Assembly: GCF_015832195.1 (NCBI RefSeq)
Contig: NC_052032.1
Coordinates: forward strand, 5,090,618-5,154,617
Reading direction: 5' to 3'
From: Motacilla alba alba
Lineage: Eukaryota > Chordata > Aves > Passeriformes > Motacillidae
DNA: 64,000 nt
Every line of letters begins with the position of its first letter. Within the stretch, counting starts at the first letter, position 1. The notes below the pieces were generated by a model that saw nothing but the letters and a program-made list of their open reading frames with translations, searched no databases and was not told the origin of the DNA. Below, in pieces: positions 11,866-24,795 of the stretch. A program made the translations under genes and the position numbers.

Positions 11866-14733
11866 GTAAGTGCTTTAAAAATTTCCTTCCATTTGTATTT
11901 GAATCTGCCTGTCCTGTTGTTCCAAGGGCTGTTGTAGTTCCTGTGGCTGAGTAACAATTCCTTCAAGACCCTCTCTGTTGAGCTCTGCTCTCCTTCTCTC
12001 TCATTCCCTGTTGGAGGTTTTCACACTGGTGATTTGCAGCCTCCCTGAGCTAAGGTTTGGCATCAGCAAAGGCTGGGGATGGATGTTTCCAAATGGCTGT
12101 CAGAAGAATGAGATCTGTCTGCCTCATTTTGTTTCCAGTATCTGTTCCTTCTTGCAAACTGAATATTAGCTGAATATTAGCTTTGGCTGCTTTTTGTACT
12201 CCCCTTCCCTCTCCCCAGCTTCACAAATTGTTTAGTTCAAGGTCCTTCATTAGTGGGACCAAGGTCCAGGACCAAGGACTCAGCACACACAGAGATGAGG
12301 TTTTTTTTGCTTTCCAGCCTGAGACCTGCTCTCTGACTCCTTTTCAAGCTCTAAAGCAGAATGCCTTATCTGCTCAGGAATTCGCCACGGCTCTCGCAGA
12401 ATTTCTTCCTCCCCAAATGAAATTCTGCTGCAGATCTTTGAACATTGAGTGCTGTGCTGAGGAAACATCTGGAGCTGAGTGCTGCAGCTAGCTGTGAGAA
12501 AAGCCTTCTGCACTGACCCAGCTCTCCCAGGGCTGGGCAGAGTGCCTGACCTGGATACGGTGCAGTGCTGGCACTGCTCTCCTGGCAGCTTGGGGCTGTT
12601 TTCCTGGGAGCACAGTGCTGTCCCACAGGCTGCAGCCATGGAGCCCCTTTCCTCAGCACTGCTGTGGGCTGGGAATCCAGAGGTGTGAGTGTCTGAGGCT
12701 GGAGGAAGGGAATATTTGGATCTGTGATCCAGGCAGCATCCTGGCCTGGCAGCAGAGGGAGATTTCCTCACACATACTTGGCTGAAGCTCAAGCCCCGTG
12801 TAATGTCTTTAAAGAGCAAGCAAGAGGCTGAGAGCTGGGAGGCTCGGCACTCCCCGAGGACACTTGTTACACTCCTGTGAGATCTCTCAGTGACCAGCAA
12901 AAACAAACTCATCTCCTTTCTCCAACAGTAAAATGCAGGTCTGCAGGACCCCTGGAGCCTGTGGGAGCTGATTTGGGCTGTAAGTGAGAGGGGGTAGGCA
13001 GCACCAAGCTCGTGTTTATGGATGGGATAATCTGTTTTTTAGTGAAGCATCAGCCCTGATATCTTCTGTCACAAGTGCCCAAGCTGCTCCCACATCAGTA
13101 GATTGCCCAGAGTTTGCATTTCTTGGCATCCCCATTAAAGGTGGACGTTGGTTCCTACCCCAGCTCATTACTTATGAGTGGAGTTTGCTGTTACTTCTGG
13201 CAATCCTGTGGTTTGCAAACTAAACTCCAGATCTGGAGTCCCCAGCTGCATCCCCTGCCTGCTGTATGAGTGACCAAATTTCAGCTCCACATCCCAATTC
13301 CACTTGAGTTTCTTCTGAAGGAAATGGCATCATGGAAGCTGTGTCATAATTGTCTGTTATTCCTCAGCTGATTTAAGATGATCCTCTGGAAGACAATAAG
13401 CAACAGAGGGTTTCTGAGCTCAGTCCCTGCCAGAGGTGATGAGAATTGGTCCAGGAAAGAGTTCCCAGTTAGGAAGTGCTCAGCACAGCTGAGCCTGGCT
13501 CGGCTCAGACCTCTACAGAGAGGCTGTGCTAATTTTGGGAGGGGGCAGAAGGGTCACTCCATGAATGTCTGGCCTGGAGCACTGGAGACAGGACTGCTCT
13601 GTGCCTGAATTGTTTTGACTTTGGGAAGTGTTTCTCCTGGTAATTTTTTCTTGTGTCTCTTTGGGATTTAGGGATTTCATTAGAAAGTGAAGCTGCCAGG
13701 AACTAAGATAGGCTATGGGGAATTCTTGCATCTTTTGCTTTTGTTGTGCTTGAAAAACTTAAAAATAAACGTGCAACATTGCAGGGGTCATGTTCTACCT
13801 CTCCTAACCTGATCCTCCAAAAAAGCAGCTGCAGAGCTCTTGCACCAGCCCATGGATAAGCCGTGAGGTGTCCCATCAGCCTACAGCCCAAGTTGGAGCT
13901 CCAGAGGAGAGGTGAACACTACAGGCAGCTTTGCAGTGCTGGATGCAGAGGAAAGGAAGGATCTTTTTGTCACCATTGCAATTTTTGGCCTAATGCATTA
14001 AGTTAATTGCCCTTGTTGTAACTTGCATAATTTGTATGTTATTAATGCTTACACAGCTGCCTGGCACATTTGAAAATCCAGTAGCAGCATTTGACTTGTG
14101 GCTTTCTGTAGCTGTGAGGTTGCCTCATGCTGATGTGTAGGGCAGAATTTCCACCCCATTTTGTCTCCTCCCTTTGTTCCCCCCATATTGGTCAGGGTAA
14201 AACGAAATCTCTGATCAGCCTTTGCCTTGAGAGTGAGACTGTGGTGTGAGAGTCTGTAAGAAAATCTGGCTGCTCCCATGGATCTGTCTCCTGGTTTTCA
14301 GCAGATGAGTATCACCAGACCTGCCTGTGTAGTCTGAGGGTGGCTCCTCTATGTAGGTAATGCCACCTGCTTTGCAAAAACACATCCCAGACTCTCTAAC
14401 AGCATGGAAGAGGTTCTGACTGGGACACATCTCAGCATTCCAGAGCAATCCAAGGCAGGGCAGCAGAGTGGATAGTGTGGTAGTCTTGTTGAAAATTACA
14501 GCTTCTCCATTTTTAAAAGCCAGTCCCCATTTCAGGGGCATGGAATTAATTGTACACCCTATCACTCCAGCAGCAGGGGCCCACTGAGACAGAGTCAGGC
14601 TATTCCTGTGCTCTCCTCTCTGCAGCTATGAAAGCAAATTTGCATTTTCATAACAAGTGAAAACTGGGTGTTTCTTCTTCTCAGTGCTTCCTGAGGGACT
14701 CCAAGAGAAATGAGTTTAAAATTGCAATGGGAA

Positions 14734-14802
14734 TGGCTAATAGCACTATCTCAGGAGTGGCTAACACTATCTCAGGAGTGGCTAATAACACTATCTCGGG
14801 AG
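14734..14802 (+). repeat. three-copy minisatellite, 21/24-bp unit
   Basis: Three tandem units share TGGCTAA followed by CACTATCTCAGGAG. The first (14734-14757) and third (14779-14802) are 24 bp, with TAG or TAA inserted after TGGCTAA. The middle unit (14758-14778) is 21 bp. One base differs in the last unit (TCGGGAG). It is intronic, with no evident function. Confidence 0.85.
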
Positions 14803-15601
14803 CTCTCCAGCCTGTAGAGACATTGCTGTACTGCCATGTGTGCTCTCCAGGAAGGGTTTCTCTGTCTCTATCCAGCTAGGGTGGTTTTCAGCTTTTACGT
14901 CTGCGTTAAAGAATTTGAGACATAAGAAGAGGTCTGTCCACGCTGTTTATTCTTGGATAAATGTGCTGTGTGCCTGATCAGGTGTCTGTGTAAGGTCCAA
15001 GGGAATGGCAGTGTTAGCAATGAGGGATTTCCCCAGCTTTAGATGATGTGAAATGCCAGGCAGGTCACAGGACACCTTTTCCATGGTGGTAAGTGTGAGT
15101 GGTGGCACTGGGGGTGCACTGGGTGACACCCCCAGTTCCATGCAAGCCACGGGTGTGGAGCTTTTATTTCTGACCTCTGCATTTCTCCAGGCATCAGGGT
15201 CTCCCAGGGAGGCAGAGGCTGGGGCTGGGATTTGCTCTCAGGGATGTGCCAGCAAGCTCTACAAGGAGCTGTCAACAAAGGGCTCCCACTGGGGCAATCA
15301 TCCCTTCACCACTGCAGCTTGTTCCTGCCTCACTGCAGCTCTGAGGGCTTCACCCAGGGCTGTCTGCATGAAGGGCTCTGTACAGCACATCTGCATCCAC
15401 CACAAGCTGGGACTTGTTCCACTGGTGTGGTTTGACCAGCAAGGTACCCACGGTTTGAGCAGGTCTGCAGAAGAGAGCTGTGAGAGTGACACTTGGTCTT
15501 AAACCCTGCTTCCAGGTGAGGCTGTGGAAATCCCAGTTCCCTGGTTTGCCTCTGCATGAAGGACACAGCAAGTCTCAGGCACATGCCAGACAGGAGCCCG
15601 G

Positions 15602-15722
15602 CTCATGGGATGGTTTGGGTTGAAAGGGACCTTAAAGATCATCCTGTTCCAACCTGACACCATGGGCAGGGAACCTTCCACTAGACCAGGTTGCTCCAAG
15701 CCCTGTCCAGCCTGGCCTTGGT
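15602..15722 (-). mobile_element. CR1 LINE 3'-end fragment
   Basis: The sequence starts with ATGGTTTGGGTTGAAAGGGA, then CCTTAAAGATCATC, GTTCCAACC and CATGGGCAGGGA, then CCACTAGACCAGGTTGCTC. This is the well-known reverse complement of avian CR1 3' ends. It is about 120 bp, 5'-truncated and in minus orientation like the other CR1 pieces here. Confidence 0.85.
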
Positions 15723-18294
15723 TGTTTGCTCAGCCCCCAGGACAGCAAGAAAAGAGCAACAGTCAGACTTTCCAAAGCACTTAAATAATTCAGGAAGCCA
15801 GGCCCCACTGGTAGTCACTCCCTCTCCAACAGGTGAGCAAATCACAGGTACAAGAAGAGTTTCATCCCTGTCCACACCACAGGTCAGAGGCAGAATCAGC
15901 AATAAAAAGCCTGACCTGCTGTAATTGATCTTGGTTTCTTTAAACTCTGAGACACCACAGGAGAAATCCAAATGGATGAATGAAGAGAACACACATAAAC
16001 TCCCTGATGCTTCAGGATGCACTTGCCATCCTCCTGTGAACATCAGCAGCTTGAAAGACTGGGAGGTCCCAGTGTAACATATCCCTGTTACATTTGATCT
16101 GTGCTTGGAAAAAATCTCCCTTTCCTTCAAAATGCAGGGCTTCCGTCCTGAAACAAGCAGCTCAGTCAGCTGGGGAGATTCCCCAGTATCCTCATTCCAT
16201 TGGGAAGATTTTCCAATTTCTGAAAAGTGTTTAAAGAAACAGTTTGCTTGGCTTCTCTTCAAATATTTAGCTCTTTTTCAGCAAGCCAGAGGTCACAGTG
16301 GGATCTGTAGGTCAGAAGCAGAAAAAGTTGCTTTACACAGTGAAACCCCAAGACTTAATGAGTTTCAAATGAGTGGTCATTCCTCTGACTGGAGCTCTCT
16401 AGCATTTTGCAGGAGTTGGGAGGATTTTTTCCCCCTTCCTTGTGAATGCTGGAGGGTTGGGGGAAGCTATGCACAGTTACACTTTTGTTAATTTTTGTGG
16501 GCTGGGAACCACGAGGCATAAAAGGGCTTCTGTGAGCAGGCTCCCATCTCCAGGCACCCCCGAGCTGAGCTGGGTGCCTCAGTGTCCTTCTCAAGCAGCA
16601 TCATTCACACAGAAGGCATTCCAGGGAGATGGGAAACCCCTCCTGGCTTGGAGAACACATCCAGGGATTGTTCTGCTCTCCGTGCCACGGAGCAGCCTGG
16701 GGCTGCTGCTGTCCCATGGTCAAATTTTCCATGGAGTTTCTGGTACAAGGCTTGGAAGCTTCCAGATGCAGGTCTGCCTGCTGCTAGGTTGGATTGTTTC
16801 AGCAGATAGAGGAAGCTAAAGTGGGTGAGGAAACGAGCACCCGAACAAACAGTGACACATGCAGGGGGGTTTTTCATTTAGTGGTCTCAGCACTGTCCTA
16901 CCCTGTGTGTAGATAAGAGGAGCAAAACGGATGTATTGATGATAAATATATTTAGGACAATCCAAATTTCTAGGTGGGAGTGGTAAATTGAATTAATTAA
17001 TGCAATGTGGCAATTAACTGTTGCTGACAGCTCCTGAGGCAGCTGCTATCCTGCACCTTTTGTTACTCAGCCCATCTAACTGTGCCACACAGCATCTTCC
17101 TCCTCTGCCAAGAATGTGGGTGGAATCCCAAATTCAGGACTCACCATGTTGGAACACATCAAGATCAATTATTTTTTACAATTTTTAGGACTGCTGGCAG
17201 ACTGCACCCTTTTCTCCCCACAGTTGCCAGAGCAGTTTCAGATGTCTAACACAAGCCCCAGAACTGGTGACGGCAGATTCCTTCATGCCAGACTGGACTT
17301 CCCACTATCATTTCATCACCAGGACGTGGCCACTTCCACTAGGATAAAACCACATCAGTCTTGAGGGACAGGATGAGTCTCTGACCTTCTTTTGCCTGGA
17401 TTACACTGGATACACTGTCAGACTCATTGAACTCGGTGGTGAAGGCTCTGGTTTATCTCAAGAGTCTCTATTTTCATAATCACACTTTTAATCACTAGAA
17501 ACTGTGACTGGATTCTTCCTCCCCTATCCCCTCCTTCTGCTGAATGCTTTTTAGGACTTTGTTGCTGTGCTTTGGTTCACCCTGGAAGAACCTGCAGCAG
17601 ATTTTGCTGGGGGTGTGATTAGTCTCTTATCCAGGAGCTCTGGATTGGCAGCTGAGCTTCCCACAGTCCAGGTTTCCTCCTGGAATCCATCACTTTCATC
17701 TGGGAGTCACAGCACACCGAGCTGCTCCCTGCAGCCTGACACTGCTGTGAGCCTGCCCTGGGCTATGGTGCAGCACAAACTTCAGATGACTGCACTGCTG
17801 TGGGCTTTGGGCCAAGCTGCCTCACTCCAAAGTTGAATTACAGCTGAATTCCCTCCTCAAATCCAGCAGCAGGCTGGATTTATGAACCCTATTCAGAGCT
17901 ACCTCGATTATCGCTTATGTGTAAAAGCTTTTTAGGAACTCATCTTTTATAGAGACTTTGCTGGCCTGATTTCTGTCACTTATTATTCATTATCCTACAT
18001 ATTTGAGACTGGAAAGACTTGGGCTGAAGCATTTTTGCCACCACAGACTTGTTGAAGTACCTTAAGCAGCACATTCAGTCTCTGTTTCAGTGTTCCAGCC
18101 AATAAGGTGAGCAGGTGATTCCACAGTTTGCTGGGAAGATGAATTTATTTAAGACTCCTCAGTGTCCAGGTGCTCTGGCTCTAGCAGCTGTATGGTTTTT
18201 ATTTAAAGTGAGAAGGTGATACTCAAGCACTTTAATTTTAATTAAAGCTCTTTCAGTTTCACTAGAAATTCACAGACGGGCTAAACAAGAATTT

Positions 18295-18400
18295 CAGATG
18301 AAAATTTAGAAGGAAATTAAGAATGGGGCAATAAATGCATTTAGGTTCAGGCTGAAAATTTGGAAGGAATTTAAGAATGGGATATTAATTTGGGTAAAAA
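18295..18400 (+). repeat. diverged 54-bp tandem duplication
   Basis: Two adjacent copies begin with GAAAATTTAGAAGGAAATTA (18300) and GAAAATTTGGAAGGAATTTA (18354), each followed by AGAATGGG, giving a period of about 54 bp. Several substitutions separate the copies, so the duplication is old. It is intronic and non-coding. Confidence 0.6.
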
Positions 18401-19668
18401 TTGCCATTTGAAAAGTTCAGTCTCAATCTTTTAGTTAAACAGCCTCTTCCAGCAGAGCAGCATGTTGTGAAGTAGCACTGGGCATTCAGCAACTGTCTGT
18501 TCCACAAGATGCAATTTTAAAAGGCATTTTTTTCTATTAAAATGCAGTAAAAATAAAACTGAACAGATATCAGTGCACTGATGTGCTCTCAGAAGACAGC
18601 AAGGGCACTGAACTTGGCTGACAGTGGCATGTTTAACTGCAGTGATTTTCCTTGGAAATCAGACCCTGAAGATTTTGGCCCCAAAATGCTCATTGGAAAT
18701 CCTACAGCTTGCTGAGAAAGTGCCTGAGTGGTTGTTTATCCCCTTGCCTGTGCTCCCCTAACTTGAGGGTACATAAAGACCTCCTCATGGCAGGGTAAAG
18801 CTCTCACACATTCTTGGCAGAATTCCTGGATTTGAATTTTCAGGTTGTTTCATCTCCCAGGAACGTGTTCAAGAGGACTTAGAATTGTTATTACTCCTGC
18901 CTGAAAGGTTAGCAGATCTTCTGTGCTGTGTTTAACCCAGGCATAAACTATTCTTAGCTGCTTATTCCAGATAACTCCTTAAATAGGCTTCGGAAAATAT
19001 GCAGGGTGCTCTTAAAATATGATGTAAAAGGAGATACTGGTGTATGTGATTTGAGGTAGATACTCTGACAGTGTCAATGGCTTGTGAGAACTAAGGAGAA
19101 ATAGAGATTTAACTATGTGAAATATGGATTTAAAGAGTTACATGGATGTACTGCTATTCCCACTGTTTTGCTATCTGATTATCCATTTTCTTTCCAATCT
19201 ATAAAGGCAAAAATCTGGTTGGCTTGTAGAGAAAATGAGTTCACCCCAAAGAGCTGAACAATTTTCCTTTGGTAATTACTTCTGTTCTCTTCAATCCTGA
19301 GCAAAAAACCATGAGTTGTTAATACCCCCACACACTTCCTCTCCCCCCAGCCTGCTTCCATCCCCCTCTGCTGGGCTCCTCCCAGAGCCTGGGCTCCCCT
19401 GACCTCTGGAATGTTTGGTTTACCCAAATTATCTCAGTGTCATGACATGTCCTGTGGTGACAGACACACATCCCCTTCCACAGAGTCTGCTGGGAACCCA
19501 CAGCTGAGTTTCCCTCCGTGGGTGCCAGGGAGGGTCCCAGTGCCACCACCCCCCTGCCAGGGCACCCCAGGGCTCTGGGGCTTAAGTCTGGCACAGCACT
19601 GCTGCAGCATTCATGCAGATTCCCACCATCTCCTCTTGACTCTGTTTTGTGTTTGTTGTGTGTTTTAG

Positions 19669-19722
19669 GGTCCCCCAGGCCCCCATGGAAACCCTGGCTC
19701 ACCTGGCCCCCCAGGACTGAAA
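19669..19722 (+). CDS. COL27A1: COL27A1 collagen exon, 54 bp
   Basis: It encodes GPPGPHGNPGSPGPPGLK, six perfect triplets, between acceptor TGTTTTAG (19661-19668) and donor GTAAGT. It corresponds to a GPPGPYGNPG-type segment I recall from human COL27A1. It is phase 0 on both sides, so loss of the exon would keep frame and triplet register. Confidence 0.95.
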
Positions 19723-21102
19723 GTAAGTATGAACTGCTGCAAGGAACTTTCACCTTCCCATCCCACGGGACATGCTGGGGGAAGGACAGCTTTCTTTTCT
19801 CCTGCTCTGGACAGACAGACAGCCACTGAAGCCATTCCTCCCTCCCTCCTGCTTTCCCAAGGGCTCTCCAGCAGCACAGCTGAGCCTTTTCGTGTGCCCA
19901 GAGAGACCCTGCTCTGTGCCTCCATCCTTGGTTCTCCTGAATTTCAAAGACTGCCAAATTAGGATCCTGCTTAAGCTATGCCTGTGCCAGGGCACAAACT
20001 GCTGTGTCAGACAAGGGCAGTGGAATCCTTGCTCCAGAGCTCCAGCAGCTCTGAATTCCTTTGCTTTCTCCTTTCTCTCCTCTGGATTTTGCAGCCTGTT
20101 CCTCTGAGTCTGGGCAGTGGCAGGAGTGACTGGCAGCACCCAGCATCTTCCTCTGCCTTCCTCCTCCTGAAACTCCTCCTTCTGGCTTTCCCTCTCCAGA
20201 GTTTCTGGGAGCTCTGAACTCCCCCAGCCCTCCCAAAGTGATCCCATGGCTTCCTTCTGGATGCCCTCCCCTCTCCCAGGAGGGCTCTCAGAGCTCCTGC
20301 AGTGCCAGGGGCCCCGTGCTTTGTGCTTTTCTCCTGCTCACACATTCCCTCGGGGTGGGAGTCACCCCCTGCAGCTGGACCCTCTCCCTCTGCAGGGGAT
20401 TGAGCACAGATGTGGCTCTGGAGGGGTCCTAACCCAGTGTGCAGCAAAACCCTTCCAAAAGGTGTTTGAAATCCCAGCTCATTCTGTGCATAAGGGTTTG
20501 TGTTACCTAAAGACTGAAGTTCCTGGAAAACTGGTTTGGATTGCTTTGGTATGATTGTTTACAAAGGAATAGGTTTATATTTTATAACATCTGTGTTGGA
20601 CTAAAGAACAATGGAGCTTGGAGAGGCAACATTTAACAGAGATTTTCAGTACCAGGGAGCTGTAGGACATCTCAGCCAAACAGAGAAAGGTGCAAGCAAT
20701 GGTTCTGTCTTTTCATGATCTCATCAGTAGGCAGAGACGTTATGAGCACTATTGATGCTCTGGGAAAAAGATTCTGGAAACTTGGCACGCTGCCTCTATG
20801 TGATTAAAAATTAGGCACTGGAGACATGCTGGTGAACAGCAGCTGGTTTAAATTCCACATACGGCCTGAAAAGTGAGCCTGTAAAAGTTCTACATCTTAG
20901 CGTTCTGCATTTATTCTCCATCAATGACTTCCAGATCACACTTGTTGAGTTTTATAAGTCAAATCAAACTTCTTTTATCTAACTTCCAGCCCTGCAAATC
21001 CAGCCCGGTCCAAGCTGTGGAGTCAAGCTATGTTTCTATTCTACAGGATTTTTTTAAAACACTTTTAGCCTAACGACTCGTCAGAAATCATAATTTGGCT
21101 GT

Positions 21103-21212
21103 AAAGCTCTCTTCAGTTGGTCACCTAATAGAAATTAAGTCTTTCTGTAAGCATTCAGAAAGCTCTCTTCAGTTGGTCACCTAATAGAAATTAAGTCTTT
21201 CTGTAAGCATTC
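21103..21212 (+). repeat. perfect 56-bp tandem duplication
   Basis: Copy one is 21103-21158 and copy two is 21159-21212. Both begin AAAGCTCTCTTCAGTTGGTC and run to GTAAGCATTC without a mismatch over 54 shared bases. The lack of divergence points to a recent slippage or unequal-exchange event, or to an assembly artefact. Confidence 0.95.
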
Positions 21213-21668
21213 TTTCTTTTTTTCCTCCATCTCAATGCACAGTCTGGCAGCAGGAAGTCTCAGTGGATGGAGAGCTGTAAGTCTGCAGCAGAGATCTGGT
21301 CTCATCAGGCTCTGTGATGTATTTTATTTTTGTCCAGCCACCATTTGCAGGATTGGACTGTTCACGGTGCTTTGTCAAAAGTATTAGGTTTGCAATGGGA
21401 TGTGAGAGCTGGAGCTCAGCCCAGGCCACGATGAAGGTTCACCTCTAGCAGGGAGAGCCTGGTGAGCCGTGGTCACATCACCTCTGCCTCAGAAATGCTC
21501 TTTGGAAGGTGTGGATCAGATGCCAGAGTTTTGACTCCGCTCCTCCCCTTCAATCCTCTGGTGTTACAGCAGTGCCAGAAAAATGGACTTTGCCCCAAAA
21601 AGTGGTTTTTCACCCCCTTATGTTTTAATTGCCTGCACCTGGGACCTGATTTTTTCATCATAAGGTCA

Positions 21669-21792
21669 TCAAAGAATGGTTTGGGCTGGAACCTGAGAGT
21701 TCATCTCATTATGGGCAGGGACATCCTCCACTAGACCAGGTCACTCAGAGCTCCATCCAACCTGCCCTTGGGCACTTTCAGAGATGGGGATC
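21669..21792 (-). mobile_element. CR1 LINE 3'-end fragment, degraded
   Basis: The segments ATCAAAGAATGGTTTGGGCT, TTATGGGCAGGGACATCCTC, CACTAGACCAGGTCACTCAG and CTCCATCCAACCTG match the reverse complement of CR1 3' ends in order. It resembles the 15602-15722 copy but is more diverged and has small deletions. Confidence 0.8.
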
Positions 21793-24741
21793 TTCTCGAC
21801 ACACCCAGCACGTGGCAGACATTCTGGATTTGTGAAAGCTCAGCCTGCACAGCAGGGCAAAGCAGCTCCAAGTGAAACTTCTCTTGCTGAGAGGCTGCTG
21901 GGCTTGGTCTGGCTTAGATAGCAGCTAATCCCACAGAAAAAAAAACCAAGCAATCTAAGAAAGGAAATTGAAGTTTCCCAGATAGATACAGCTTGGAAAC
22001 CATGACTAACACCAAGTCATTGTCACTTAAGAAGGGACCCAGGAGCAGAATATTTATCAGCTGAATGACCAGGGCTCTTGTAATGTCAGGCAGCTCTGTG
22101 CAAGTGGTGTGGCACTGAAGGCTCTGGGTGTTTTTCTGTGTCTCCTGCCTGGCTGTAGTGCTTTGGCTGTGTTTCTGCATTTCACAGTCAACCCTGTGCA
22201 GAACCCACTTTATCCTCACCACTGGAGATGAGCACTTGTAATTCCCTGGACTTAGGGAGCTGATCCTTTGCACAGAGCTGTTTGTAGCTGTTGAGCCAAA
22301 ATCCTGCTGATCTGCTTGGGCATGGTTCCACTGACTCCAGTGGCATTACACCTGCTTGTGCCACCTGGGAGTTGAGCCCGTGCTCAGCTCAGCAGTTCAT
22401 GATGTGAAACTGCTTAAAGAGGGATTCTTGCCACTTCCTGCATTCTGCTTGTTGTCCCTGGCAGTTGTAAAATTGCTGTTGCCCCTGGTTGGCAGAGGCT
22501 GATTATTGCAGATAACCTCTGCAACAGCTGTAACCACAGGCTGGGCTGGGGCTGGGGCTGTCACCTGAAAGCTGCTGGGGGACAGGAGAGGTGGTTTTGC
22601 TTTGTTTTGTAGCTCTCAGGATGCCCTAAAAGCATTTGGGATTGGGCAGACAGTCAGACAGGGTGTGTTTTCAAAAGCCATTGCAAGAGCTGGGTTTGCG
22701 TCTCTGACCTGGAGGCTTTTGGCATCAGGTATTAGGATGATTTGCTGCCCTGGATAAATCTCTTCTTAAAGCACTTGAAAAATATTGTATTTTCTGTTTA
22801 GTGAATGTTTTTTTTTTTTTCCAAGGTAGCTCATCAGTTTGGCTCACTGATAATTAAAATAGTATTAGTGGGATTGCAAAATGGAGATGTTTAAATTGCA
22901 CAGCTCTAGACTTCTCCTAGGTAGGAAAAAATCCCAGAAGAAAACCATTTCTTCCTTTGCAAGAGGAAGATGTGATCTCAGTAAGTTAGGATGGGAAAGA
23001 GAGAAACTTCTGGGAAAGGTGTTGTGGCTTGGCTTGGCCAAGATTTAGGTTAATTCCCCTGTTGTTATCGCTATGTAAGAAGACTCAAGCAATTAATCCA
23101 CAATTTCAGCCCTCACATCCAGCTGGGGCCATTGCTGATCGATCTTGGGGACATGTGATCCTGCTGGTGGCTGAGTTCTCCACCTGTGTGATGGTCTCAG
23201 CAGGGCTGAACACAGAACCAGTGCAAAGCAGAGACCTGGCTAATGTGATCTGGAGCTTCCCAGGGGAAAACACAAGTTCTTTTCCACATCTCAGAATCAT
23301 TGCATGGAGCATAAGGGAAAGTGGTGGGTGTCTACCTGCTGCAGTAAATGAATTTTGCAGAGTAGAAATGAACACCCAGCGATCCCAGGGGCTGCTCTAA
23401 TCTGTTCCCAGCAGTGGCAGCACCCACTGACTGCTCTGAAGCTCAAGGAGTGGGAGAATTGCCCTGATAACAGCTGCATGCAAAGCAAGATTATCTGCAT
23501 GACTTCATTTACTGTTTGGAAAGCAGCAGCCTTCATTGAGAATTTGTGCAGATACATCTGCCTTGAATCAGCAGTGCTCCCTACAGTCCAGAGCCAAGCA
23601 GTCTCACTCCTGAGTCTCACAGCCTGTGGTGGATGCTGAGGAGGAGGAGAATGGGGAGTTCACACTCTGTGCAAGGTGGGAAGTACACGTGGAATGTACT
23701 CACAGTGAGGCTGGGTGGAAAAGCAGCTCAGCTGGCTGTGACCAGAGCTCTGTGCTGCTCAGGAGCAGTGCCAGTTAATAACCAGTATTGCTCCTTTCTT
23801 TTTTGGGTCTCCCCTCCAAGCACGTCACTTGACAGCCATTAGTTAACCCTCCCAGCTGTCCTGGGCACACAGAGGCTGTGGGTTGTTTATGATTCATGGG
23901 TGTTAAATAGTGACTGATCCTGGGATTGCCATCTTGGCTGTGCCAGAAGAGATGTTCAGTGTGCTGAGCTTTACCTCTCCCCTATCCAAAGAACCTGGCA
24001 CTCTTCAATCTCTTCTAGATTTTCCTACTTGCATCTCTCCCTGTTAGGTGCTCACATTACCTTTCCACCTCTAGAGAATTTGAAGTGGGATTTCCAAAGG
24101 AATCTCCCGGAATTAGATGATCAAATGCTGCTGAGATTCCAGCCTGTGTTTGTCAGAAGATCACAGCCTCAAACTGCAATTTCCCTCGTCACGGTTGTTA
24201 AGGAGGAAAATAAGGAATACTGCCACTTAAGGTCAAGTGCTGCTTTCTGCCAGCCTGGGAGCCTCACAATTGCTCTGCCTGTTGGGGGTGTCTAATTAGT
24301 ACAACTTTCTCTGCAGTCTCATCTGTTCCTCACAGTTAAAAAAGCAACAGCATCTAGCGAGTCGTCGAGAAGGATGGTTCAGCCCCAGTAATAGGCTTGG
24401 TAATTATTTTTGTGATGGTAGTTGTAGACAAGGAAGGAATTGCAGCTGTCTGGTCTAATAAGTATCAAAAGTCCTGACATTGCTTTCTTCCAGTTATCTT
24501 TTCTTTAGCCAATTGAATACTGTCAGCTACTATTTAAAACTCAACTCTTTAGCAGCAGCAATCACTCACCAAATCCACCCCCAGCACAACAGCTATTCCA
24601 GGCCACTTTAATACATTTGGGATGTCAGGGAAACTGGGATAAAACAAAATGTTTTTCTAATTTGGAGGCTTGGTGGAAGCAGAACCACATCTGTGGGTTG
24701 GGCCCTTGGGTTATGTCACTAATGTAAGTTTTTCATTGCAG

Positions 24742-24795
24742 GGTCAGAAAGGTGATCCTGGGCTGTCACCTGGAAAAGCGCGCAGTGGGCAGAAG
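24742..24795 (+). CDS. COL27A1: COL27A1 collagen exon, 54 bp, with Gly-X-Y interruption
   Basis: It encodes GQKGDPGLSPGKARSGQK. The fourth and fifth triplets are PGK and ARS instead of Gly-X-Y, so Gly is shifted by one residue and then absent. The spacing is GLSP, then GKARS, then GQK, nine residues in total, and the register is restored within the exon. Human COL27A1, as I recall it, has the same interruption (GLSPGKA), so it is a family feature and not a sequencing error. Borders are TTCATTGCAG and GTGAGA. Confidence 0.94.

Larger units (their letters stand above)
11866..19668 (+). other. COL27A1: intron (7.8 kb)
   Basis: This phase-0 intron contains a small 21/24-bp tandem repeat at 14734-14802, a CR1 fragment at 15602-15722 and a diverged 54-bp duplication at 18295-18400. 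The AT-rich stretch around 16920-17060 has homeobox-like TAATTA motifs but no other support. No exon is seen. Confidence 0.75.
19723..24741 (+). other. COL27A1: intron (5.0 kb)
   Basis: This phase-0 intron contains a perfect 56-bp tandem duplication at 21103-21212 and a CR1 fragment at 21669-21792. There is a poly(T) run near 22808. No exon or RNA gene is seen. Confidence 0.75.

Noticed and set aside
12280..12912. 210-codon minus-strand frame
   Set aside because: No recognisable protein family, and the composition looks like translated intron. No supporting signals.
15681..16262. 193-codon minus-strand frame
   Set aside because: It partly overlaps the CR1 fragment at 15602-15722, and the rest has no domain.
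19319..19957. 212-codon minus-strand frame overlapping the 19669 exon
   Set aside because: It is antisense to a Gly-X-Y exon, where Gly/Pro codons give stop-free complementary frames. It is a shadow.
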